Source: Alphaproteobacteria bacterium (GTDB taxonomy: Bacteria > Pseudomonadota > Alphaproteobacteria > JALRGP01). Taken from it: a stretch of 5,060 nt of DNA. Position numbers and translations under genes: made by a program. Below, piece after piece: positions 1 through 5,023 of this stretch. The notes beneath the pieces were generated by a model, which saw only the letters and a list, made by a program, of their open reading frames with translations, did no database searches and was not told the origin of the DNA. The number at the start of each line of letters is the position of its first letter. Positions within the stretch are counted from its first letter, which is position 1. Location: positions 1 to 5,060 of the forward strand of contig JALRGP010000074.1 in NCBI GenBank assembly GCA_023259685.1, read 5' to 3'.

Positions 1-344
1 AACAGTATATTGTGATTAGAGGTGTTTTTTTAAAACATCCTCATCAAAAAAAATGGTTATTTCCATCTCGAAGTCGTGATGGACATCTGACACGGCAACA
101 AGTTTTCAATTTAATCAAAGATGTTGCAAAAAATGTTGGATTGAATGAAAAAAATATATCACCGCACGTGTTACGCCATGCATTTGCCACCCATTTATTA
201 GAGGAAGGCGCCGATTTAATCACGATACAAAATTTATTAGGTCACTCAGATATTTCAACTACACAAATTTATACCCACGTCCAAACAAAACATTTAAAAA
301 AACTTCTACATCAGCATCCTCTTTTTTTTGATAAAGATGTATGA
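1..344 (+). CDS. xerD: Tyrosine recombinase XerD, C-terminal part (5' end outside window)
   Basis: XerD works with XerC at the dif site to resolve chromosome dimers at division. Only the C-terminal catalytic half is present. The reading frame is open back to the window edge (codons for Gln-Tyr-Ile precede a GTG at position 12), so that GTG is an internal Val codon and not the start. Counting from it, the catalytic residues are visible: the HxxR box 'HVLRHAFATH' (His52, Arg55), His78 in 'LLGHSDISTTQIYTHV', and the nucleophile Tyr87. The 'SDISTTQIYTHV' block and the tail 'TKHLKKLLHQHPL' resemble XerD more than XerC, which usually has an Asn/Leu version of the first block and a different tail. 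The upstream catalytic Arg and the N-terminal SAM-like domain lie outside the window. The gene ends in TGA and faces mtaB tail to tail, 28 bp away. It looks intact, with no sign of frameshift. Confidence 0.93.
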   Translation, partial: QYIVIRGVFLKHPHQKKWLFPSRSRDGHLTRQQVFNLIKDVAKNVGLNEKNISPHVLRHAFATHLLEEGADLITIQNLLGHSDISTTQIYTHVQTKHLKKLLHQHPLFFDKDV

Positions 345-371
345 GTTTTAAAATAGGCCTCTTTCTAAACT
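344..371. terminator. Imperfect 28-bp palindrome between convergent xerD and mtaB; possible bidirectional terminator
   Basis: The two 14-base halves meet at the central AGGCCT. The left half matches the reverse complement of the right half at 11 of 14 positions (outer arms AGTTT/AAACT, inner arms AAA/TTT and AGG/CCT). It lies exactly between the xerD stop and the mtaB stop. A T-rich run follows on the plus strand (373-383), but it is interrupted by an A and lies within the last mtaB codons. The stem has three mismatches and is AT-rich, so it would be weak. The position supports a terminator better than the structure does. Confidence 0.35.
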
Positions 372-372
372 A

Positions 373-1635
373 TTATATTTTTCCAATCAATGTTTTGTGA
401 TGATAATCATGAATAAAAACGGGCGTAATATCTCCTGGATTTGCTTTGGATGTCTCAATTTGAACGGGACAAAAATGATCTGTTTTGCCAAATCCATTAT
501 TTTCAATTAAACATAATACTGTTTGACCAATCATTGACTTAGCAAGGCGTTCAAAAGCTTTGTTGCCCTCTTCACGCAACATCTTTGCCCTTTGTTTAAT
601 CATAGCGGATGGAACTTGTGGCATGCGGGCGGCTGGTGTTCCTTCGCGTTTAGAATAAGGAAAAACGTGTAAAAATGTTAATTGGCATTCTTCAACAATA
701 CGTTTGGTATTATCAAACATTTCATCTGTTTCAGTTGGGAAACCTGCAATAATATCCGCACCAAAAACAACATCAGGTCGAGATTGCCTAACTTTATGAC
801 AAAATTCCACAATATGATGGCGTAAGTGACGACGTTTCATACGTTTTAAAATCATATCATCTCCAGCTTGCAAACTAATATGCAAATGGGGCATAATCCG
901 AGGATTTTTAATTAATTCAAAAAACTCATCATCCACCTCCACCGGGTCCAAAGACGACAGGCGAAGTCTTTGTAGCTGTGGGCATAATTTTAAAAGGCGA
1001 TGTACCATTTGAGATAATGTGGGCTTTCCGGGAAGATCTAATCCATAATCTGTTATATCCACACCTGTTAAAACGATTTCTTTGACACCATTATTAAGAA
1101 TATCTTGAATACTGGTTACAATGTCACCAACGGGAACACTTCTGGAGTTGCCTCGACCGAATGGAATGGTGCAAAATGTACATCGGTGATTACATCCGTT
1201 TTGAATTTGAAAATAGGCTCGAACTTTATGATCAAAATGGGTAACGGTAGGTGACGCTAAACGATGTGCCGTCATAATATCCCCAACAATGTAAGATTCT
1301 TCAGATGTGTAAGAATATTTTTCTAACTTTTCTTGATTGCCAATGACTTTGCTGACCTCTGTCATTTTTAAAAATTGCTCAGGACGAATCTGTGCGCCAC
1401 ATCCCGTTACAATAATTTTTTTCTCTGGATTTTCTTTATGAAGGCGTCTGATCATTTGACGCGCTTGACGTTCTGCTTCATTGGTAACAGCACACGTATT
1501 CACAATAATGTGATTTTGAATCCCCTCATCGTGAATAAGATTTTTGATCACTTCTGATTCATAAATATTTAGACGGCACCCAAAGGTAATGACTTGGTTT
1601 TCTCCTTTAACCGTTTCAATGTTGACGTCGTTCAT
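373..1635 (-). CDS. mtaB: tRNA (N6-L-threonylcarbamoyladenosine(37)-C2)-methylthiotransferase MtaB
   Basis: This radical-SAM enzyme adds a methylthio group to t6A37, giving ms2t6A next to the anticodon of ANN-decoding tRNAs. At 420 aa it has normal length and all three family domains. The N-terminal UPF0004/MTTase domain (about 14-110) has its three cluster cysteines: Cys20 in 'TFGCRLN', Cys48 in 'VNTCAVTNEAERQARQ' and Cys79 in 'VTGCGAQ'. The radical-SAM core (about 138-365) has the CxxxCxxC motif at Cys148/Cys152/Cys155 ('NGCNHRCTFCTIPFGRG'), then 'LTGVDITDYG', 'LRLSSLDPVE', 'HISLQAGDD' and 'GADIIAGFPTET'. A short TRAM-like tail follows (about 368-420). 'GCRLN' and 'IPFGRG' point to MtaB and not to MiaB or RimO. 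The ATG overlaps the rpiB stop by 4 bp (ATGA) and has no clear Shine-Dalgarno, so translation is probably coupled to rpiB. It is the last gene of its cluster. Confidence 0.95.
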   Translation of the reverse strand: MNDVNIETVKGENQVITFGCRLNIYESEVIKNLIHDEGIQNHIIVNTCAVTNEAERQARQMIRRLHKENPEKKIIVTGCGAQIRPEQFLKMTEVSKVIGNQEKLEKYSYTSEESYIVGDIMTAHRLASPTVTHFDHKVRAYFQIQNGCNHRCTFCTIPFGRGNSRSVPVGDIVTSIQDILNNGVKEIVLTGVDITDYGLDLPGKPTLSQMVHRLLKLCPQLQRLRLSSLDPVEVDDEFFELIKNPRIMPHLHISLQAGDDMILKRMKRRHLRHHIVEFCHKVRQSRPDVVFGADIIAGFPTETDEMFDNTKRIVEECQLTFLHVFPYSKREGTPAARMPQVPSAMIKQRAKMLREEGNKAFERLAKSMIGQTVLCLIENNGFGKTDHFCPVQIETSKANPGDITPVFIHDYHHKTLIGKI

Positions 1636-2039
1636 GATAAATGGTTGAGCTGTTGAATCCTGTTTTCATGGTGTAAGCCCATAAACGCAGTATGAATAAG
1701 CGTTGTCAAATAGTGTGAAATCATATCTACTGTTGCCTTGTTACTAAAACATAAAACATTTGCGTCATTGTGTTGTTTGGATAAAATAACGTCATCCAAG
1801 GAACAAGGGCGAACAGCACGCATAAATGAAAAACGATTGGCAGCTATGCACATACCAATACCACTGCCGCATATTAAAATACCTACTGCTTTGGGTGACC
1901 AATGATTGGCCATCTGACGTGCCACCATAGGGTAATCACAGGAAGACTCATCAAAACATCCAACATCATGGCATGTCATGACAGCTTTTATCGATTCTTT
2001 TAAAAAAAAACCTCTATGATCTGACCCTATTAATATCAT
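1632..2039 (-). CDS. rpiB: Ribose-5-phosphate isomerase B (RpiB/LacA/LacB family)
   Basis: RpiB interconverts ribose 5-phosphate and ribulose 5-phosphate in the non-oxidative pentose phosphate pathway, in the cytosol. At 135 aa it is slightly short of the usual 140-150. Recognisable elements are 'GSDHRGFFLKE' (residues 5-15), 'DYP' (35-37), the catalytic loop 'GILICGSGIGMCIAANR' with Cys57 where the family has its proton-transfer cysteine, and 'QHNDANVL' (89-96) with His90. The C-terminal phosphate-site motif, commonly RHxxR, reads 'HHENR' here: Arg127 is kept but the first Arg is His123. The protein has seven cysteines, several at non-family positions. It starts 5 bp after the ferredoxin stop and overlaps the mtaB start by 4 bp. 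No strong Shine-Dalgarno precedes the ATG, so coupling is likely. The family assignment is firm. The substrate could in principle be a related aldose phosphate, but the Cys loop favours RpiB. Confidence 0.92.
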   Translation of the reverse strand: MILIGSDHRGFFLKESIKAVMTCHDVGCFDESSCDYPMVARQMANHWSPKAVGILICGSGIGMCIAANRFSFMRAVRPCSLDDVILSKQHNDANVLCFSNKATVDMISHYLTTLIHTAFMGLHHENRIQQLNHLS

Positions 2040-2044
2040 TGCGA

Positions 2045-2368
2045 TTAGTGATTACGTGTAGAGGATGGCACCTTTACAGAAAGACCGTCTAATTCATCGG
2101 TAATAGTAATTTGACAACCTAAACGGGAAGTTTGAGCAACACCAAAAGCTAAATCTAACATATCTTCTTCTGCTTCGCTTGCTTTGGGGAGTTTGTCAAA
2201 CCAATAATCATCAATAATAACATGGCAGGTTGAGCAGGCCAAGGACCCTTCACAGGCACCTTCTAGATCAACATTATTCATGTGTGCAACTTCAAGTAAA
2301 GACAATCCCACAGGAGCATCAACAATTTTTTCATCACCAGAGGAATCTTTAAAATGAATTTTTGGCAT
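2045..2368 (-). CDS. fdx: [2Fe-2S] ferredoxin, adrenodoxin/ISC type
   Basis: This small soluble electron carrier is of the type that serves iron-sulfur cluster assembly (Fdx) or P450/monooxygenase-like partners. From the chosen start it is 107 aa, typical for the family. The cluster ligands are Cys39, Cys45 and Cys48 in 'GACEGSLACSTCHVII' (the Cx5Cx2C loop) and Cys85 in 'SRLGCQI', a spacing normal for adrenodoxin-type proteins. The acidic helix 'ASEAEEDMLDLAFG' (63-76) matches the partner-binding helix of the family. A longer reading frame runs up to 2428, but its first 20 codons enter the tRNA-Cys gene. The ATG at 2366-2368 has an AGGA box 6 nt upstream and opens with 'MPKIHF', as expected. 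Unlike many fdx genes it is not beside iscSUA or hscBA in this window; it sits between tRNA-Cys and rpiB. The symbol is by family resemblance. Confidence 0.92.
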   Translation of the reverse strand: MPKIHFKDSSGDEKIVDAPVGLSLLEVAHMNNVDLEGACEGSLACSTCHVIIDDYWFDKLPKASEAEEDMLDLAFGVAQTSRLGCQITITDELDGLSVKVPSSTRNH

Positions 2369-2374
2369 AAAAAA

Positions 2375-2378
2375 TCCT
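2375..2378 (-). promoter_or_regulatory. Ribosome binding site of the ferredoxin gene
   Basis: AGGA on the minus strand, separated by six T residues from the ATG at 2368. It decides the start: the longer in-frame alternative begins inside the tRNA-Cys gene. It is also the clearest Shine-Dalgarno in this cluster, since rpiB and mtaB lack one. Confidence 0.7.
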
Positions 2379-2394
2379 ATCAATTGTGTGGTTG

Positions 2395-2468
2395 TGGAGG
2401 CCGAGGCCGGAATCGAACCGACGTCCAAGGATTTGCAATCCTCTGCATGACCATTCTGCCACTCGGCC
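2395..2468 (-). tRNA. tRNA-Cys (anticodon GCA)
   Basis: The 74-nt gene folds into a complete cloverleaf. The acceptor stem GGCCGAG pairs perfectly with CTCGGCC. The D arm has GCA/TGC pairs around a loop containing GG. The anticodon stem GAGGA/TCCTT (one G-T pair) closes the loop TTGCAAA with anticodon GCA. The T arm GTCGG/CCGGC encloses TTCGATT. The discriminator base is T (U73), a known identity element of tRNA-Cys, and the CCA end is encoded (2395-2397). The ferredoxin ATG lies 26 bp downstream on the same strand with no terminator hairpin between, so the tRNA may be cut from a longer transcript. It is the only RNA gene seen in the window. Confidence 0.96.
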
Positions 2469-2470
2469 GC

Positions 2471-2490
2471 TTTTGTTTATTAAAACAAAA
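2471..2490. repeat. Perfect 8-bp inverted repeat just upstream of tRNA-Cys
   Basis: The arms TTTTGTTT (2471-2478) and AAACAAAA (2483-2490) enclose ATTA. The repeat ends 2 bp from the mature tRNA 5' end. If transcription starts near 2503, as the candidate promoter suggests, this sequence lies in the 5' leader removed by RNase P and could fold into an AT-rich hairpin beside the cleavage site. On the minus strand no T tract follows, so it does not look like a terminator. It may also simply reflect AT richness. Confidence 0.5.
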
Positions 2491-2509
2491 TTTTCAATTC
2501 TAAGCAAAT

Positions 2510-2538
2510 ATATTAATGGCACCCCAGAAATTCGGCAA
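2510..2538 (-). promoter_or_regulatory. Candidate sigma-70-type promoter for the tRNA-Cys cluster
   Basis: On the minus strand, TTGCCG (2533-2538, 4 of 6 to TTGACA) and TAATAT (2510-2515, 4 of 6 to TATAAT) are 17 bp apart. The overlapping TATATT (2507-2512) is a better -10 but has a 20-bp spacing. The start would fall near 2503, giving a leader of about 35 nt before the tRNA. This is the best-spaced pair I found in the interval, but in AT-rich DNA such matches arise by chance. Confidence 0.35.
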
Positions 2539-2539
2539 A

Positions 2540-2552
2540 TTAGGATACCTAA
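2540..2552. promoter_or_regulatory. Inverted repeat TTAGG-ATA-CCTAA between divergent promoters; possible operator
   Basis: Five-base arms flank a 3-base centre. The repeat sits 1 bp beyond the candidate tRNA-Cys -35 box and covers the place where a -35 for the aldolase promoter would fall. The right arm overlaps a direct repeat, ATACCT at 2545-2550 and again at 2553-2558 (8-bp period). Position makes it a reasonable site for a regulator acting on both directions. The arms are short and no regulator is known, so this is tentative. Confidence 0.3.
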
Positions 2553-2561
2553 ATACCTTTG

Positions 2562-2570
2562 TGCTACAAT
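2562..2570 (+). promoter_or_regulatory. Candidate extended -10 promoter of the aldolase gene
   Basis: TGC directly followed by TACAAT makes an extended -10 element (TGN plus 5 of 6 to TATAAT). No good -35 box is seen 16-18 bp upstream, which an extended -10 can tolerate. Transcription would start near 2577 and leave a leader of about 30 nt. A second TATAAA at 2576-2581 lacks a TGN and a -35 and seems less likely. Confidence 0.45.
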
Positions 2571-2594
2571 GAATGTATAAAAAAATAGACAACT

Positions 2595-2601
2595 GGATGA
2601 G
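2595..2601 (+). promoter_or_regulatory. Ribosome binding site of the aldolase gene
   Basis: GGATGAG lies 6 nt before the ATG at 2608 and is purine-rich like a Shine-Dalgarno. It contains an out-of-frame ATG (2597-2599) that could open a 22-codon overlapping frame ending at 2665. That ATG has no ribosome site of its own, so the ATG at 2608 is preferred. Confidence 0.55.
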
Positions 2602-2607
2602 TAAAAA

Positions 2608-3507
2608 ATGGATCCAATCCTTCGTCATTACAATACAGACAATGCTGGAGTCAGGAGTCACCTAAGACAGTTGCTGTCTCATGGAGCTTTGAAAAATACA
2701 GGTAAATTATTAATTTATCCACCTGATCAAGGGTTTGAACATGGCCCAGGACGTAGTTTTTCTATGAATCCTGATGCATATGATCCATTTTTTCATTTTC
2801 AATTTGCGATTGATGCAGGCTTTTCAGCAATTGCAGCGCCTCTGGGCTTATTGGATGCTGGTGCTCATGAATTTGCAGGTCAAATTCCTTTCATTCTCAA
2901 AGTTAATCATGGACATTCTTTACACAAAAATTATAATCAAGCTCAAATCGCCCACATTGATGACGCCCTTCGTTTGGGGTGTATAGGAGTTGGGTACACT
3001 ATTTATCCTGGTTCCACCCATGATACTGAAATGTTTGAAAAACTAAGTGATCTCATTGAGCAAGCTAAAAGATCTGGATTATTAGTGATTGTATGGTCCT
3101 ATCCACGTGGTGAAGATATGAAAATAGAACATCAAACGGCTTTAGATGTTGTTGCTTATGGAGCTCATATGGCGTGTTTAATGGGAGCCCATATTGTCAA
3201 AACAAAAATTCCATCAAAAGTTTTGTATACAAAAGAGGCTCAAGATATTTATCCAAAGCATGTTTTGATGGACACACTGACACAGCGTATCCAACATGTG
3301 GTAGACGCTTGTTTTTCCGGTAAACGATTGATTGTATTTTCTGGAGGCGAACAACAAGACGTATCTCAGATTTATGAAGAAGCTAAGGCTATTTCACAAG
3401 CCGGGGGGCACGGATCAATTATTGCAAGAAATTGTTATAAAAGACCTCGACATGAAGCCACAGACATGATCAAAAATTTGATTGCTATCTATACCCAGCA
3501 ACATTAA
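2608..3507 (+). CDS. fbaB: Class I fructose-bisphosphate aldolase (DhnA/FbaB type)
   Basis: This Schiff-base aldolase cleaves or forms fructose 1,6-bisphosphate (dihydroxyacetone phosphate plus glyceraldehyde 3-phosphate) in glycolysis or gluconeogenesis. It is a DeoC/FbaB-superfamily TIM barrel of 299 aa, shorter than E. coli FbaB (about 350) but near the size seen in archaeal and some alphaproteobacterial members. Visible motifs in order are 'IYPPDQGFEHGPG' (36-48), 'FILKVNHGHSL' (95-105), 'GVGYTIYPGS' (127-136), 'VIVWSYPRG' (160-168), 'GAHIVKTKIPS' (193-203), which should carry the Schiff-base lysine (Lys198 or Lys200), and the phosphate-binding segments 'FSGGE' (244-248) and 'GGHGSIIARNCYKRP' (266-280). 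A Shine-Dalgarno supports the start. The gene stands alone, divergent from the tRNA-Cys cluster and convergent with lptG. Related DhnA-family enzymes use other sugar phosphates, so the exact substrate is inferred; the fold and class are firm. Confidence 0.9.
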   Translation: MDPILRHYNTDNAGVRSHLRQLLSHGALKNTGKLLIYPPDQGFEHGPGRSFSMNPDAYDPFFHFQFAIDAGFSAIAAPLGLLDAGAHEFAGQIPFILKVNHGHSLHKNYNQAQIAHIDDALRLGCIGVGYTIYPGSTHDTEMFEKLSDLIEQAKRSGLLVIVWSYPRGEDMKIEHQTALDVVAYGAHMACLMGAHIVKTKIPSKVLYTKEAQDIYPKHVLMDTLTQRIQHVVDACFSGKRLIVFSGGEQQDVSQIYEEAKAISQAGGHGSIIARNCYKRPRHEATDMIKNLIAIYTQQH

Positions 3508-3540
3508 AATTGGTTAAAGGTTTTCTTTTGGAAAAATAGT
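3508..3540. other. Convergent spacer between aldolase gene and lptG
   Basis: This 33-bp AT-rich gap separates the two stop codons. I see no stem of useful length followed by a T tract on either strand, so no terminator can be called. Termination here would be Rho-dependent or weak, or the transcripts may run into each other. Confidence 0.5.
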
Positions 3541-4551
3541 TTAAATATTGTCATGTGGATTGGGTTTTCTATGGTAAAAAAATATGCATAATGACAAAGG
3601 AAGCATATAAATTCCTAAAAAAATATTAATTTTTTCCGACATAATTAAAGCTTTGGTCACTTGACATATAAAATGTATGAACATACATAATCCAACAGAT
3701 AAAATCAGCATGATGTGATAAGATTGAGTAAAATCAACGATGTGCTTGGATATTTTTAAAAAAATTAAAAACAATATGAAGATGACAATGATTTTATGAA
3801 AAAAAAATTGATTTTGATGATGAGGTAAACCGATATTTTTTAAATTTTTCACATCATTTGGAATTTTCCAGAAAAACCTATATTGCGGTTGCTCAGAAAT
3901 CAATTTTATGGGAGTCAAAGCCGATGTTACTTTTAAATGATTAAACAAAACACCATTTTTATGACCATTAATCAATATCCAATGATAGTCTTTTAAATAG
4001 GCTTTTTCACAATGCATTGACACTAATGGCGTCCCAGTGGGGTTAAATTTATAAAAAGTGCAGTCATAAAAAGAATGCTCAAAATCCGTGAATTTTTTTG
4101 CTGAGATTAAAAAATAACATTTTTTCTGATGATCCTGCAGCCAAATTTTATCCTTATGAACCCTCATAACCGAGTGAGATTGATGATGGTTTTGGGTAAT
4201 GCAACATACAATATGAATCATTATATAAATTAAAAAAGAGACCACCGCATACCATATATGACTAATGTATAAACGTTTATCAGAGATTGATAATGACGAT
4301 AAAGCTATCAATTCTTTGTTTTTTTTCATATAGTTGAAAACCAAAATACAACTCATAAAAAAAATATAAGGATACAATTCAAAAGCGATCAACGGGTATT
4401 TTGTCATAACTTTTAAAAAAACATGTGTTTCTTTTTTTCTTAATTGTTCGATAATTTCAAATAATAAAAAAATGGGAGACATCACTCCCACTATTTTAAA
4501 AGAAAAATATAATGATTTTTTTAAAATATAAGATGATAGAATGGTCAACAT
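3541..4551 (-). CDS. lptG: LPS export permease, LptF/LptG family, probably LptG
   Basis: LptF and LptG form the membrane part of the LptB2FG ABC transporter that pulls lipopolysaccharide out of the inner membrane into the Lpt bridge. The 336-aa product has the family plan: three N-terminal membrane helices (about 13-35, 52-75 and 96-118), a periplasmic beta-jellyroll-like domain (about 119-250) and three C-terminal helices (about 253-267, 277-298 and 308-326). Supporting motifs are 'LFEIIEQLRK' after helix 1, as in LptG; 'KYPLIAFELYPYIFF'; the cytoplasmic 'KKNKELIALSSLSIS' loop that contacts the ATPase in this family; and 'IWLQD' plus 'FYKFNPTGTPLVSMHCEKAYLKDYHWILING', the usual start of the periplasmic domain. 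It is divergent and rich in Phe, Ile, His and Lys. No LptF partner is in the window. It starts 2 bp after bamE with no nearby Shine-Dalgarno, so coupling is likely. Family assignment is good; LptG over LptF is less certain. Confidence 0.82.
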   Translation of the reverse strand: MLTILSSYILKKSLYFSFKIVGVMSPIFLLFEIIEQLRKKETHVFLKVMTKYPLIAFELYPYIFFMSCILVFNYMKKNKELIALSSLSISDKRLYISHIWYAVVSFLIYIMIHIVCCITQNHHQSHSVMRVHKDKIWLQDHQKKCYFLISAKKFTDFEHSFYDCTFYKFNPTGTPLVSMHCEKAYLKDYHWILINGHKNGVLFNHLKVTSALTPIKLISEQPQYRFFWKIPNDVKNLKNIGLPHHQNQFFFHKIIVIFILFLIFLKISKHIVDFTQSYHIMLILSVGLCMFIHFICQVTKALIMSEKINIFLGIYMLPLSLCIFFYHRKPNPHDNI

Positions 4552-4553
4552 GG

Positions 4554-4991
4554 TTATTTATTTTTATTTTCCATATTGCTATATCGACCAAAATTACCAA
4601 AAATTTCTTTTAGCACACTCGTTTCATAGCCACCAGATGGAGTTTTTTCTTGCGAAGGCTCAATTTGTTTACCATCTTTTTCATTGAACTCATGCAATTT
4701 TTGGACGACTCCTTTTTGATCGAAATCAATTTGGATAATATGTCTTTTTGATAATTTCGGATTAAAGCATGATATTTGTTCATTTAAAGAATAAACATAA
4801 TACCATTTAATCCCATCAAAATGGGAGGTCATTGTTGGAGCTCCTAAATAATTTCTGACGTCTTCATCTCGAGATACTCCAATGCTAATTTTTTTTAATA
4901 TAGCCGGGTCAATATAGGCACCTCGATGATGTTCAAAAGTTGAACATGCTGTTAACGTGAGCATCACAAAAAGATAAAAATATTTCATCAT
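4554..4991 (-). CDS. bamE: Outer membrane assembly lipoprotein BamE (OmlA/SmpA family)
   Basis: BamE is a lipoprotein of the beta-barrel assembly machine on the periplasmic face of the outer membrane. The 145-aa product begins with a short signal peptide and a lipobox 'LTAC' with the lipidated cysteine at residue 16. The BamE fold follows: 'RGAYIDPAILKKISIGVSRDEDVRNYLGAPT' (23-53), 'HFDGIKWYYVYS' (58-68) and 'IIQIDFDQKGVVQKL' (85-99). The C-terminal extension ending 'ETSVLKEIFGNFGRYS' (123-138) is typical of alphaproteobacterial OmlA proteins. Two adjacent ATG codons (4989-4991 and 4986-4988) are possible starts, differing by one residue; the first is used here. No Shine-Dalgarno precedes them, only an A/T-rich stretch. 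It is the first gene of the bamE-lptG pair. Confidence 0.9.
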   Translation of the reverse strand: MMKYFYLFVMLTLTACSTFEHHRGAYIDPAILKKISIGVSRDEDVRNYLGAPTMTSHFDGIKWYYVYSLNEQISCFNPKLSKRHIIQIDFDQKGVVQKLHEFNEKDGKQIEPSQEKTPSGGYETSVLKEIFGNFGRYSNMENKNK

Positions 4992-5014
4992 AAAAAAAAT
5001 TGATTTTTATATTT

Positions 5015-5023
5015 ATTCTAACA
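5015..5023 (-). promoter_or_regulatory. Candidate extended -10 promoter for bamE-lptG
   Basis: On the minus strand TGT is followed directly by TAGAAT (5 of 6 to TATAAT), an extended -10. No convincing -35 is visible. Transcription would start near 5008, leaving a leader of only about 15-17 nt, consistent with the lack of a Shine-Dalgarno. A 12-bp self-complementary tract (T6A6, 5035-5046) lies just upstream, where an A/T-rich UP-like element would be. The match is suggestive only. Confidence 0.35.

Noticed and set aside
12..14. GTG as start codon of a short recombinase-like protein
   Set aside because: The frame is open upstream to the window edge and the product begins in mid-domain, so this is a partial XerD and not a truncated gene or a small integrase.
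1..344. Integrase of a phage or island using the tRNA-Cys as attachment site
   Set aside because: The recombinase has XerD-specific motifs, not those of an integrase. It is 2 kb from the tRNA, and no partial tRNA repeat or cargo genes are visible.
1375..1557. 60-codon plus-strand open frame
   Set aside because: It lies wholly within mtaB on the other strand, opposite the MTTase domain with its conserved cysteines. It has no recognisable motif or ribosome site.
2369..2428. N-terminal extension of the ferredoxin
   Set aside because: The 20 extra codons ('DVGSIPASASTTTQ', another tRNA translation artefact) come from the tRNA-Cys gene and its spacer. The ATG at 2368 has a ribosome site and fits the family's length.
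2386..2580. 64-codon plus-strand open frame
   Set aside because: Its first part is the antisense of tRNA-Cys (the familiar 'RPRPESNRRP' translation artefact of tRNA genes) and the rest is the divergent promoter region.
2774..2986. 70-codon plus-strand open frame
   Set aside because: It is a shifted frame inside the aldolase gene, whose own frame carries conserved motifs throughout this stretch.
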